A DNA stretch of 64,000 nucleotides from Lachnospiraceae bacterium (GTDB lineage: Bacteria; Bacillota; Clostridia; Lachnospirales; Lachnospiraceae), in NCBI GenBank assembly GCA_900753305.1, contig CAADYR010000149.1:32823-96822 (forward strand), in the 5' to 3' direction. Each line of letters starts with the position of its first letter. Positions within the stretch are counted from its first letter, which is position 1. A program made the position numbers and the translations under genes. The notes below the pieces were generated by a model, which saw only the letters and a program-made list of their open reading frames with translations, was not told the DNA's origin and made no database searches. Shown here piece after piece: positions 34,817 to 41,941 of the stretch.

Positions 34817-36241
34817 ATGAATAATAAAAACAAAAATTATATTTATTGGGGAATTACCGCATTCCTTGTAATATTAGCGAGTATGACTGCGTATTACATT
34901 ATCTTTAATTTAGACAATTTTAAAAGTGCCATTGATAAAGTATGGGTAATTCTAATGCCGGTTACAGATGGCCTGATTCTTGCCTATCTATTAACCCCTC
35001 TCTTAAATGTAATAGAACGTAAAATTGTTAAACCATTCTTCAGTTTCATCAAATGTGATAAAAAGAAAAAACAAATACGTTTAACCTCTATTTTGCTTAC
35101 AATAGTCCTTGTAATTTCTGTAATTTACGGTTTCTTTGCAATGGTTATCCCTCAAATTGTAAACAGTATTAGAACGATCATCGTTCAATTTCCCAGTTAT
35201 GTAGATACACTAACATATTGGATTTCTAAGCTTTTGGAAGATAACCCTGATATCGAAACTTTTGTTACAGATATGGTATCCAAATATTCTACAGAATTTG
35301 AAGACCTCATTAATACGAAAGTACTGCCACAGCTTAACAATATTATCATGATTGTATCACTTGGCGTTTATTCCTTCCTGAAAGAATTTTGGAATTTGAT
35401 CATAGGTTTCATAATATCCATTTATGTACTTGGTAGTAAGGAACTTTTTGCAGCACAATTCAAAAAGCTCACTTATGCATTTATCCCCTTAGAGGCAGCT
35501 AATCGTTTTATCAGTAATGTACGTTTCTCAAACAAAACATTTGGTGGCTTCTTTGTTGGTAAAATTTTAGATTCCATTATCATTGGTATTCTGTGTTTTG
35601 TATGCACAAGCATTATCGGTACACCATTTAATGTATTAATTAGCGTAATTATTGGAGTAACTAATATTATTCCATTTTTTGGACCTTTTCTGGGTGCCAT
35701 TCCGTCTTTATTACTCATTTTATTTATAGATCCAATGCAGGCTTTATATTTCCTGATATTCGTATTCTTATTGCAACAAGTGGACGGTAACATCATAGGG
35801 CCAAAGATTCTTGGCAACTCAACAGGGCTTTCCAGTTTCTGGGTCATTTTCGCAATCACCTTATTCGGTGGTCTTTTCGGAATAGCAGGTATGATATTAG
35901 GCGTTCCAATATTTGCTGTTATTTTCGCCTTTATGAAGTCAACTGTTGAATCCAAACTGACAATACGCGAATTACCTACAGAAACCCCAAAATATCTAAA
36001 ATTGCTTTATATAGAAGCAGATACAAAAGAAATAATAACTTTTTCTGAAACAGATAAAAAACCTTTTTCAGAAATAACCAAAATATTGGTAAAAAGTCAT
36101 AAGCATCTAAAAACACAGGATATTGATTGGCATAGTCTATATAAAATAATAAGTCACGATGTTAAGCGAAATAATAATCCGGATGATGAATCAAATTCAG
36201 AAAGCGCCAATAATTCTAATTCAAAAGGCAAATCAGAATAA
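34817..36241 (+). CDS. AI-2E family transporter
   Basis: 474 residues from the ATG at 34817 (GGGAGAG eight bases upstream). Family with about eight membrane helices; the C-terminal group includes the typical QQVDGNIIGPKILGNSTGLSSFWVIFAITLFGGLFGIAGMILGVP pattern. Members export the AI-2 signal or act as Na/H antiporters; the substrate here is unknown. A hydrophilic tail of about 90 residues, ending in an Asn/Ser/Glu-rich stretch, is longer than usual. Its stop codon lies inside a hairpin. It is the last intact gene before the foreign-looking region. Confidence 0.88.
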   Translation: MNNKNKNYIYWGITAFLVILASMTAYYIIFNLDNFKSAIDKVWVILMPVTDGLILAYLLTPLLNVIERKIVKPFFSFIKCDKKKKQIRLTSILLTIVLVISVIYGFFAMVIPQIVNSIRTIIVQFPSYVDTLTYWISKLLEDNPDIETFVTDMVSKYSTEFEDLINTKVLPQLNNIIMIVSLGVYSFLKEFWNLIIGFIISIYVLGSKELFAAQFKKLTYAFIPLEAANRFISNVRFSNKTFGGFFVGKILDSIIIGILCFVCTSIIGTPFNVLISVIIGVTNIIPFFGPFLGAIPSLLLILFIDPMQALYFLIFVFLLQQVDGNIIGPKILGNSTGLSSFWVIFAITLFGGLFGIAGMILGVPIFAVIFAFMKSTVESKLTIRELPTETPKYLKLLYIEADTKEIITFSETDKKPFSEITKILVKSHKHLKTQDIDWHSLYKIISHDVKRNNNPDDESNSESANNSNSKGKSE

Positions 36242-36255
36242 TGATTTGCCTTATT
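36227..36255 (+). terminator. Terminator overlapping the transporter stop codon
   Basis: GGCAAATCA (36227-36235) pairs with TGATTTGCC (36242-36250), followed by TTATT. The T tract is weak. Confidence 0.55.
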
Positions 36256-36317
36256 CATTTATTATAATTATATATCATCGTTTATATGTTTTCAATATTA
36301 TTTTTCGTTAAACTTGT

Positions 36318-36379
36318 CTTTTGCGAATAGTTGCTTTTGACATTCCCTATCGAGCCGACAGGCAGGTTTTTCCCTAAAG
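36318..36379. repeat. Left copy of a long direct repeat flanking the gene-free cassette
   Basis: Bases 36318-36364 match 37563-37609 at 46 of 47 positions; it begins CTTTTGCGAATAGTTGCTT and ends GAGCCGACAGGCA. The next 15 bases (36365-36379) match 39335-39349 at 13 of 15, where the right copy resumes after an IS30-family element. Total repeat about 62 bases. Confidence 0.85.
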
Positions 36380-36427
36380 CAGACATTTTCCAGTTATTCC
36401 AAGTACTACATGCAGAATAGTCACTAA

Positions 36428-36462
36428 GGGGACTCCATAGGTGTGCCACCTAAAGAGTCCCC
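36428..36462. repeat. Long hairpin
   Basis: GGGGACTC (36428-36435) pairs with GAGTCCCC (36455-36462), with an inner AGGTG/CACCT stem. There is no T tract, so it is not a simple terminator. Confidence 0.7.
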
Positions 36463-36488
36463 AACGCACAATGGTGGAGTTATCGCAA

Positions 36489-36529
36489 GCCTTGTCAAGT
36501 GTTGCTCCGCAAAATTTTCCCATACAGTG
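36489..36529. repeat. Inverted repeat, left arm
   Basis: GCCTTGTCAAGTG, 11 bases, AATTTTCCCATACAGTG. Both blocks recur exactly, inverted, at 37057-37091, where the spacer is only 5 bases. Confidence 0.85.
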
Positions 36530-36690
36530 TATGAGTGTTTATTGTATATTGTGACTTGTTGCGACTTTGCAAAAGTCTTGACCCTTGTATTATAAATCAT
36601 ATCTATCCCCTAAAATGATTTTAAAAATGAGGTAAACTTATTACTATTGTCAAGTATGCGTTCGCCCCCCTCTGGCTTGCTCCGGACTTG

Positions 36691-36730
36691 CTTTTTGTCC
36701 TTTTTTGTCCTTTTTTGCCCTTTTTTCGCT
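36691..36730. repeat. 10-bp tandem array
   Basis: Four consecutive 10-base units, consensus TTTTTTGYCC (first unit starts CTTTTTGTCC, last ends CGCT). The period is one DNA helix turn. Confidence 0.75.
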
Positions 36731-36888
36731 TTGAGTATGTGTATCTGCATGCTTTGTGTGTTTGTATGTATTCTTGTATGCTTATGTGTGTTTTTTGTGT
36801 ATTTTTATGTGTTTTTCCATTCAAATGGAATATTTTATGCTGTATTTATGCCATTTATTGCACTTTTTATCGCACATATGTTTTGGTA

Positions 36889-36917
36889 TTGCAATATTTG
36901 GCACTTTATGGTATTAT
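36889..36917 (+). promoter_or_regulatory. Candidate promoter inside the gene-free cassette
   Basis: TTGCAA (36889-36894), 17 bases, TATTAT (36912-36917). No ORF follows; a terminator lies about 125 bases downstream of the predicted start. Confidence 0.5.
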
Positions 36918-36923
36918 TTGCTT

Positions 36924-37048
36924 ACAACTTAATAGCGGGTATGTCAAAACCGCTCTGATATGCCCGCACAATCCCATTTTGGTATTTCTCGCTTTTTTAG
37001 CTTTCCAATCCTCTCGCGCCCTGTGAATCCCCCACAGGGTTTTTTTTT
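36924..37048 (+). ncRNA. Candidate small RNA of about 125 nt
   Basis: Bounded by the promoter above and a T9 terminator. Near its 5' end GCGGGTATGTC (36935-36945) pairs with GATATGCCCGC (36957-36967), two of the pairs being G-U in RNA. No start codon with a ribosome site gives a sensible peptide. The call is an inference from the arrangement only; it matches no RNA family I recognise. Confidence 0.4.
37019..37048 (+). terminator. Strong intrinsic terminator in the gene-free cassette
   Basis: CCCTGTG (37019-37025) pairs with CACAGGG (37033-37039), followed by nine T. Confidence 0.85.
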
Positions 37049-37056
37049 GTTTGCGG

Positions 37057-37091
37057 CACTGTATGGGAAAATTCGTGGCACTTGACAAGGC
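37057..37091. repeat. Inverted repeat, right arm
   Basis: Reverse complement of the 36489-36529 arm: CACTGTATGGGAAAATT, 5 bases, CACTTGACAAGGC. The 13- and 17-base blocks match exactly. Confidence 0.85.
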
Positions 37092-37193
37092 GGCAAGTAC
37101 GCCGCCCCAGTGTTCCCCTAACGCCCTTTTCAATGCCGCATGGCTACCCTGTTCCTAAAAAGCGTATACTAAGGCAAGGCGTCGGCGGGGGGA

Positions 37194-37232
37194 GGGGCGC
37201 GGTCGGGGACGAGCCTACCGACCGCGCGCCCC
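37194..37232. repeat. Very GC-rich hairpin
   Basis: GGGGCGCGGTCGG (37194-37206) pairs with CCGACCGCGCGCCCC (37218-37232) with one 2-base bulge. Confidence 0.8.
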
Positions 37233-37272
37233 TCTACTTCCATGCTCCGCAATCGACCGCCAACACCAGATA

Positions 37273-37327
37273 CCGCAACTATTTCCACCTACGGTCGCAA
37301 AAGACGCAGTTTTGCTAATAGTTGCGG
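37273..37327. repeat. Nested inverted repeat with the AATAGTTGC motif
   Basis: CCGCAACTATT (37273-37283) pairs with AATAGTTGCGG (37317-37327); inside, GCAAAA pairs with TTTTGC. AATAGTTGC also occurs in both long direct repeats. Confidence 0.75.
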
Positions 37328-37335
37328 TCATTCTC

Positions 37336-37573
37336 GGGCAGAGTGAATCTGCCCTTCATGCAACTCTACGTTCAGTATCGATAAAATCCCCTTTATGGTG
37401 CTCCCCTTTGATTATGCGGGCGTTCAGACGCCCTCTGCCGCCTGTCAGCGGCTACGGGTAGGGCATCACTTATACAGCAGTCGGGATTTTACCAATACCT
37501 CTCTATCGGGGATTACGAAACGTTCCCCGAACGTTTCTCCACCCATTCGCAAAACCAAGAACCTTTTGCGAAT
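37336..37573. repeat. Series of four short perfect hairpins
   Basis: GGGCAG/CTGCCC (37336-37354), GGGCGT/ACGCCC (37418-37433), GAAACGTTC/GAACGTTTC (37517-37537, 3-base loop) and ATTCGCAAAA/TTTTGCGAAT (37545-37573). The last runs into the right copy of the direct repeat. Confidence 0.75.
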
Positions 37574-37609
37574 AGTTGCTTCTGACATTCCCTATCGAGC
37601 CGACAGGCA
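37563..37609. repeat. Right copy of the direct repeat, part 1
   Basis: 46 of 47 bases match 36318-36364. It is cut off after CCGACAGGCA, where the IS30-family element begins. The same 10 bases reappear on the far side of the element. Confidence 0.85.
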
Positions 37610-37642
37610 CGGTAAAATATAATTTTAAATGCATATTTCTTT

Positions 37643-37681
37643 GACTAAATGCAACACTTTTTAAGGGTGTTGCATTTAGTC
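37643..37681. repeat. Hairpin at the IS left end
   Basis: GACTAAATGCAACAC (37643-37657) and its exact complement at 37667-37681. It is a palindromic pair of the terminal motif, possibly transposase-binding sites or a barrier to read-through into the transposase. Confidence 0.8.
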
Positions 37682-37783
37682 TTATAATACAAAAAATATA
37701 TCAAATAGACTATACTTATTATATAATAAAAATGTATTGGATTAGTGTTGCCCTGTCTGTGCTTGGAAAGGTAGGCTGAATAT

Positions 37784-39069
37784 ATGAAAAAGCACTTAAC
37801 ACTAAGCGATCGAATTATTATTGAACAGAAACTAAATGAAGGAACCTCTATTAGAGAAATAGCCAGAACAGTAAATAAAGATGCCTCTACGATTATTCGT
37901 GAAATTAATAAACGTAAATGTCCAAAAGGCAAGCGTTCTATTAAAGTATTACCAGCTTGTGCAAATAAACATGATTGCCAGGTAACAGGGTTATGCAAGG
38001 ACAAACGCTGCTATATGCTTTGCCGTAACTGTATGGCATGTAAATCCCTTTGTGAACTGTATGTTCCTGGTACATGTACAAAATTAGAAAAATCACCGTA
38101 TGTGTGCAATGGCTGTGATAAACAGGGGTCATGTACCTATGACCGCTTCTTTTACATTGCCACATATGCCAATGATTTATATCAAGATACGTTGATCAGT
38201 TCTCGCGAAGGTATTAATCAAGAACCCGAAAAAATACGCGAAATGGATGAACTAATTTCACCGCTGATAAAAAAAGGCCAACCCGTATCACACATCTACA
38301 ATACACATTCAAGAGCACTTGGATGCTCTAAATCAACACTTTACAACTACATCGATTCGTGCGTTTTCTCAGCACGAAACATTGATCTCCCTAGAAAAGT
38401 TAAATATAAGGTTCGAAAAACAGGTACAAGGGCAAGTATATCCGAAAATGAACGTTTACTCATTAAAGAACGTAATTATGAAAAATTCCAGGAGTATATG
38501 AAGCAGAATCCTTTGACTTCAGTTGTTGAAATGGATACGGTAGTTGGACCGCTTCACAGTAAAAAGGTGCTGCTTACTCTTCTCTTCCGTAACTGCTCTC
38601 TTATGCTTGCCATTTTACTTAATAACAAGTCTCAGGAATGCGTAATTGAAGCTTTAAACTGGCTTTGTGATGAATTGGGCATAGAAACCTTTGCTTATTT
38701 CCAGTTCTTTTAACAGACCGTGGAACAGAATTCATGTATCCTGAAGCAATTAAATGTGATCGATTTGGCGAGCTGAAAACAAAGGTATTTTACTGTGATC
38801 CGCAATGTGCCTGGCAAAAAGGAATGTTGGAAAAGAATCACGAATTTATCCGATATATCGTTCCCAAGGGGCATTCCTTTGATTTGTATTCTCAAAGGCA
38901 AATCACGCTGATGATAAATCATATCAATAGTATTTCACGTGAAAGTTTAAATGGATGTACACCGTACAAGCTCTCGCTCTACTTGTTAAATAATAAGCTA
39001 CATGAAGTAATGAAGCTGGAAGAAATCCTTCCGGATGAAATCAGACTGAAACCATCTCTTTTAAAGTAA
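37784..39069 (+). pseudogene. IS30-family transposase, frameshifted
   Basis: The first frame (309 codons, to 38713) has the N-terminal helix-turn-helix of IS30 (LTLSDRIIIEQKLNEGTSIREIARTV, STIIREINKR), a Cys-rich middle and the first catalytic Asp (VVEMDTVVG). It stops in the T-rich stretch near 38700. The -1 frame then reads on without a break (PVLLTDRGTEFM with the second Asp, GMLEKNHEFIRYIVPKG with the Glu) to 39069. One lost T near 38698 explains it. The slip site does not look like a standard X-XXY-YYZ programmed frameshift, so it is probably inactive. Confidence 0.85.
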
Positions 39070-39224
39070 TCAAAGCTCTTTGGGCAGGCAGGAAAAACAT
39101 TCCAATCCGAAATGCAACACCATATATTTATCTTATCGAAGTGTGGCATTTAGTCTTAGAAATATTGACCAGACTTCTGTTTGCTATGTTTGAAACGGTT
39201 TACATAGTTACTTATAAGATAAAA

Positions 39225-39263
39225 AACACAACCAATAATAAAGGTTTTATTACTGGCTGTGTT
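39225..39263. repeat. Hairpin near the IS right end
   Basis: An 18-base arm starting AACACAACC pairs with the arm ending TGTGTT, 16 of 18 positions complementary. With motif copies at 39106-39120, 39141, 39259 and 39299, it fills the 255 bases between the transposase and the element end. No gene is seen in 39070-39410. Confidence 0.65.
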
Positions 39264-39324
39264 GCATTTAATTCTGGACTATTTTTTGTCATTTACAGTG
39301 TTGCATTTAGTTTTCAATTTGACC

Positions 39325-39349
39325 CCGACAGGCAAGTTTTTCACTAAAG
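39325..39349. repeat. Right copy of the direct repeat, part 2
   Basis: CCGACAGGCA then AGTTTTTCACTAAAG, matching 36355-36379 at 23 of 25 positions. It restores the repeat broken by the IS and borders chromosomal sequence. Confidence 0.75.
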
Positions 39350-39393
39350 TCAAAAACAAGCAGTTGATATAGAATCTATCAACTGCTTGTTTT
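39350..39393 (-). terminator. Terminator of the cytidylate kinase-like gene
   Basis: AACAAGCAGTTGATA (39355-39369) pairs with TATCAACTGCTTGTT (39377-39391). On the minus strand it is followed by TTT. Confidence 0.88.
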
Positions 39394-39410
39394 AAATGCA
39401 TTGTATGATA

Positions 39411-40043
39411 TTATCTTTTAGATCCTTTAGCCTCGAAATCTTCAATATACTGAATGATTAATTTTACAGTACCATCAATTCCAAGGATACTACTATTAAT
39501 AGACAGATCATAGCTGTCAGCGCGTCCCCATTTCTTTGTGGAATAGTAATTGTAATAACTCTGACGTTGCTTATCCTTCTTGATCATCATATCTTTCGCT
39601 TTATCTTCTGATATATCATAGCGTTCCATGATACGTTTAATCTTAGTTGGCTCATCTCCATGAATAAAGAGATGCAGACAATTCTTATACTCCTGTAAAG
39701 CATAATCTGCACAACGGCCAACTATAACACATGGAGCTTCGTTGGCAATTTTCTTAATAGTATCAAACTGCGCCATAAATACTTTATGGCTGATTGGCAT
39801 ATCTACAAATGCCGATGAATTATAACCAAATGTGTACGTATCCATTACAAGGTTATATAAAAAGGAATTTGTAGGTCTTTCATCATGGTTTTGCAACATT
39901 TCTTCACAAAATCCACTTTCCTTTGCAGCTCTGGAAAGAAGTTCTTTATCATAACATTTAATTCCATAATGCTGTGCCAGCTTCTCTCCTATTTCGTGTC
40001 CACCTGAGCCAAATTGACGTCCGATTGTAATAATTGTATTCAT
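39411..40043 (-). CDS. Cytidylate kinase-like protein
   Basis: 210 residues from the ATG at 40043 (AGGGTGG upstream); the upstream in-frame stretch is AT-rich and not conserved-looking. P-loop-like ITIGRQFGSGGHEIGEKLAQHYG and lid segment RIMERYDISEDKAKDMMIKKDKQRQSYYNYY match the cytidylate kinase-like (AAA_26) family common in Clostridia, which is distinct from housekeeping Cmk. A true nucleotide substrate has not been shown for this family. Stand-alone gene with its own terminator. Confidence 0.85.
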   Translation of the reverse strand: MNTIITIGRQFGSGGHEIGEKLAQHYGIKCYDKELLSRAAKESGFCEEMLQNHDERPTNSFLYNLVMDTYTFGYNSSAFVDMPISHKVFMAQFDTIKKIANEAPCVIVGRCADYALQEYKNCLHLFIHGDEPTKIKRIMERYDISEDKAKDMMIKKDKQRQSYYNYYSTKKWGRADSYDLSINSSILGIDGTVKLIIQYIEDFEAKGSKR

Positions 40044-40150
40044 ATCTGTTTCCACCCTTCTGTCAAATTTTATTATAGCCTTGAGATACTTGTATGCATA
40101 TTCATGTATAAATAAGTATGTTGCAACTATTAATATATAAATATTATACA

Positions 40151-40196
40151 AAAAAACAGCCAAAATATCAATCTTTGATTGATATTTCAAGCTGTT
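40151..40196 (-). terminator. Terminator of the cstA operon
   Basis: AAATATCAATC (40163-40173) pairs with GATTGATATTT (40177-40187), inside an outer AACAGC/GCTGTT stem. On the minus strand it runs into a tract of seven T. Confidence 0.88.
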
Positions 40197-40228
40197 ATTT
40201 GCCATTTTAGCAGATTTTCTTTATAAAA

Positions 40229-41941
40229 CTAGGCAGTTTTCTTCTTATGAGATAAAGTCTGTGCGCCTTCAATTGCAAGTACAATAGCCAATACAATCAA
40301 GAGAATGCCAAAGATAACCTGTGCGTAAGGTCCCCAGTCTCCTGTACCTGCAGCAATAATGCCAATCTGATTCTTTACGATCAATATTAAAGAACAAATT
40401 GTAACAACCATCATAAAGCACATAGGAATAAGGAACATTTTGTTATTCTTACCAGCATTACTAAGCCATGTAGCAACTGCAAGTAAACCAAGAGCAGCCA
40501 GTAACTGGTTAGCAGCACCAAATAATCCCCAAATCTTGGAATATCCTGTCATACCAAGTACAATACCTAATACAACTGTAAGGATTGTAGCAAAATAAGG
40601 ATTAACAGCTACCTTCTTCCAACCACTTGTGATGTCCTTTGCTGTCTGACCAGGCTCAAGCCAGAATTCCTGGAACATGAAACGTGCAAGACGTGTCGCT
40701 GTATCCAGTGATGTGAGACAGAATGCAGAATATGTAAGTACAAGCAATGTATACAGAATATGCTCTGCACCTGCAAGCCCAGGAATTGTAGCTACCATTG
40801 CTGCAATTCCACCTGCAAAAATATCTGTAGCACCTGCTGTATGACCAGTTTCTCTGGCATATGCAATAGCACACAATGTTAAGATAGCAAGTACACATTC
40901 AAGTAACATTCCGCCGTAAGCGATAGGCTTAGCATCTGTTTCTTTGTCCAACTGTTTGGAAGTTGTACCGGAGGATACCAGTGAATGGAAACCTGATATT
41001 GCTCCACAAGCAACTGTTGTGAACAGGATAGGGAACAGATACTGTACACCATTTCCATTATCTACAGCGAATCCTGCAAAAGCAGGGAATAAATCAGGAT
41101 TAATATTAGGATGAGCTCCAACTACACCTACTACAGCAACTACAAGCATTGCATACAGTAAGAAAGAACTTAAGTAGTCACGCGGCTGTAATAAAATCCA
41201 TACCGGTGTTACAGATGCAATTGCAATATAAATACCAACTACAATCATCCATGTCTTTGTTGAAAAATAAAGAGGATGGAAATTCATGCCCAATGCCATA
41301 CAAATAACAATTGCTACAACACCTAATACAGTTGAAATAAGCATAGGAGTATTACGACGATATACGCAGAAACCAAATGCAATTGCAACAACAATAAATA
41401 ATAAAGATACCATTGCAACTGTTGCATTGGATGCACTGGCTGCTTTATCCAGAACTCCATCAACATATGTAGCTCCGAAAGTAGATGCTACAATAGAAGC
41501 AAAAGCTGCTACTACGAGAATCAATGTCAGATATGCAAAAATAATAAATAATCTCTTAGCACGTCTGCTCATATTAGTAGAAATGATCTCACCAATAGAC
41601 TGTCCCTTATGACGAAGAGATGCAAATAATGCGCCAAAGTCATGCACTCCACCGAAGAAAATTCCTCCGACTAAAACCCACAGAGTAACCGGCAGCCATC
41701 CGAACATAGCTGCACCAATTGGTCCGGTAATAGGACCTGCACCAGCAATCGATGAAAAGTGATGTCCCATCAAAACAGGTGCTTTTGCTGGAACATAATC
41801 CACACCATCCTCTAAAGTATGTGCCGGTGTTGGTTCGTTGTTTTCTCCAACTCCCCACTGTTTGCATAACCATCTGCCGTAAAAAATATAGCCACATGCC
41901 AATACGGCAACACAGATCAGCAATAATACCAATGTGTTCAT
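40229..41941 (-). CDS. cstA: Carbon starvation protein CstA
   Basis: 570 residues with about 16 membrane helices. CstA proteins import peptides or pyruvate under carbon limitation. Signatures: GHHFSSIAGAGPITGPIGAAMFGWLP, FFGGVHDFGALFASLRHKGQSIGEI, GFHSLVSSGTTSKQL, TLLVLTYSAFCLTSLDTATRLARFMFQE and WGLFGAANQLLAALGLLA. The ATG at 41941 has AAAGGAGAAGG upstream and overlaps the stop of the preceding gene (ATGA). Which substrate is moved is not evident. Confidence 0.93.
   Translation of the reverse strand: MNTLVLLLICVAVLACGYIFYGRWLCKQWGVGENNEPTPAHTLEDGVDYVPAKAPVLMGHHFSSIAGAGPITGPIGAAMFGWLPVTLWVLVGGIFFGGVHDFGALFASLRHKGQSIGEIISTNMSRRAKRLFIIFAYLTLILVVAAFASIVASTFGATYVDGVLDKAASASNATVAMVSLLFIVVAIAFGFCVYRRNTPMLISTVLGVVAIVICMALGMNFHPLYFSTKTWMIVVGIYIAIASVTPVWILLQPRDYLSSFLLYAMLVVAVVGVVGAHPNINPDLFPAFAGFAVDNGNGVQYLFPILFTTVACGAISGFHSLVSSGTTSKQLDKETDAKPIAYGGMLLECVLAILTLCAIAYARETGHTAGATDIFAGGIAAMVATIPGLAGAEHILYTLLVLTYSAFCLTSLDTATRLARFMFQEFWLEPGQTAKDITSGWKKVAVNPYFATILTVVLGIVLGMTGYSKIWGLFGAANQLLAALGLLAVATWLSNAGKNNKMFLIPMCFMMVVTICSLILIVKNQIGIIAAGTGDWGPYAQVIFGILLIVLAIVLAIEGAQTLSHKKKTA

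Larger units (their letters stand above)
36380..37562. other. Gene-free, repeat-rich cassette between the direct repeats
   Basis: About 1.2 kb without a credible coding region. The open frames here are short, low-complexity or T-rich and have no ribosome site. The right half is much richer in G+C than the flanking genes. It contains an inverted repeat pair, a 10-bp tandem array, a candidate promoter-hairpin-terminator RNA and a run of GC-rich hairpins, each listed separately. Its nature is unknown; a non-autonomous mobile element or the scar of an excised integrative element is the best guess. Confidence 0.6.
37610..39324 (+). mobile_element. Degenerate IS30-family insertion sequence
   Basis: About 1.7 kb. 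The ends are imperfect inverted repeats: GGTAAAAT...TAAATGCA at the left and the complement of GGTCAAAT...TAAATGCA at the right, 17 of 23 positions alike. CCGACAGGCA flanks both ends, which may be a target duplication, although 10 bases is long for IS30 (usually 2-3). Near the ends are six copies of a motif like ACTAAATGCAACAC, in both orientations. The transposase is frameshifted. Confidence 0.75.

Noticed and set aside
36647..37026. Two open frames rich in Phe, Cys and Leu (103 and 112 codons)
   Set aside because: They arise from T- and TG-rich low-complexity DNA, lack a ribosome site and have no domain.
36318..37609. CRISPR array
   Set aside because: There are only two long copies about 1.2 kb apart and a 10-bp array; no regular spacer pattern and no cas genes.
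37082..37622. Open frames of 78 and 75 codons in the GC-rich part of the cassette
   Set aside because: They run through strong hairpins and the direct repeat, with no ribosome site and no recognisable family.
38690..38715. Programmed -1 frameshift in the IS30 transposase
   Set aside because: The overlap region has no X-XXY-YYZ slip site; IS30 elements normally use a single frame. A simple deletion is more likely.
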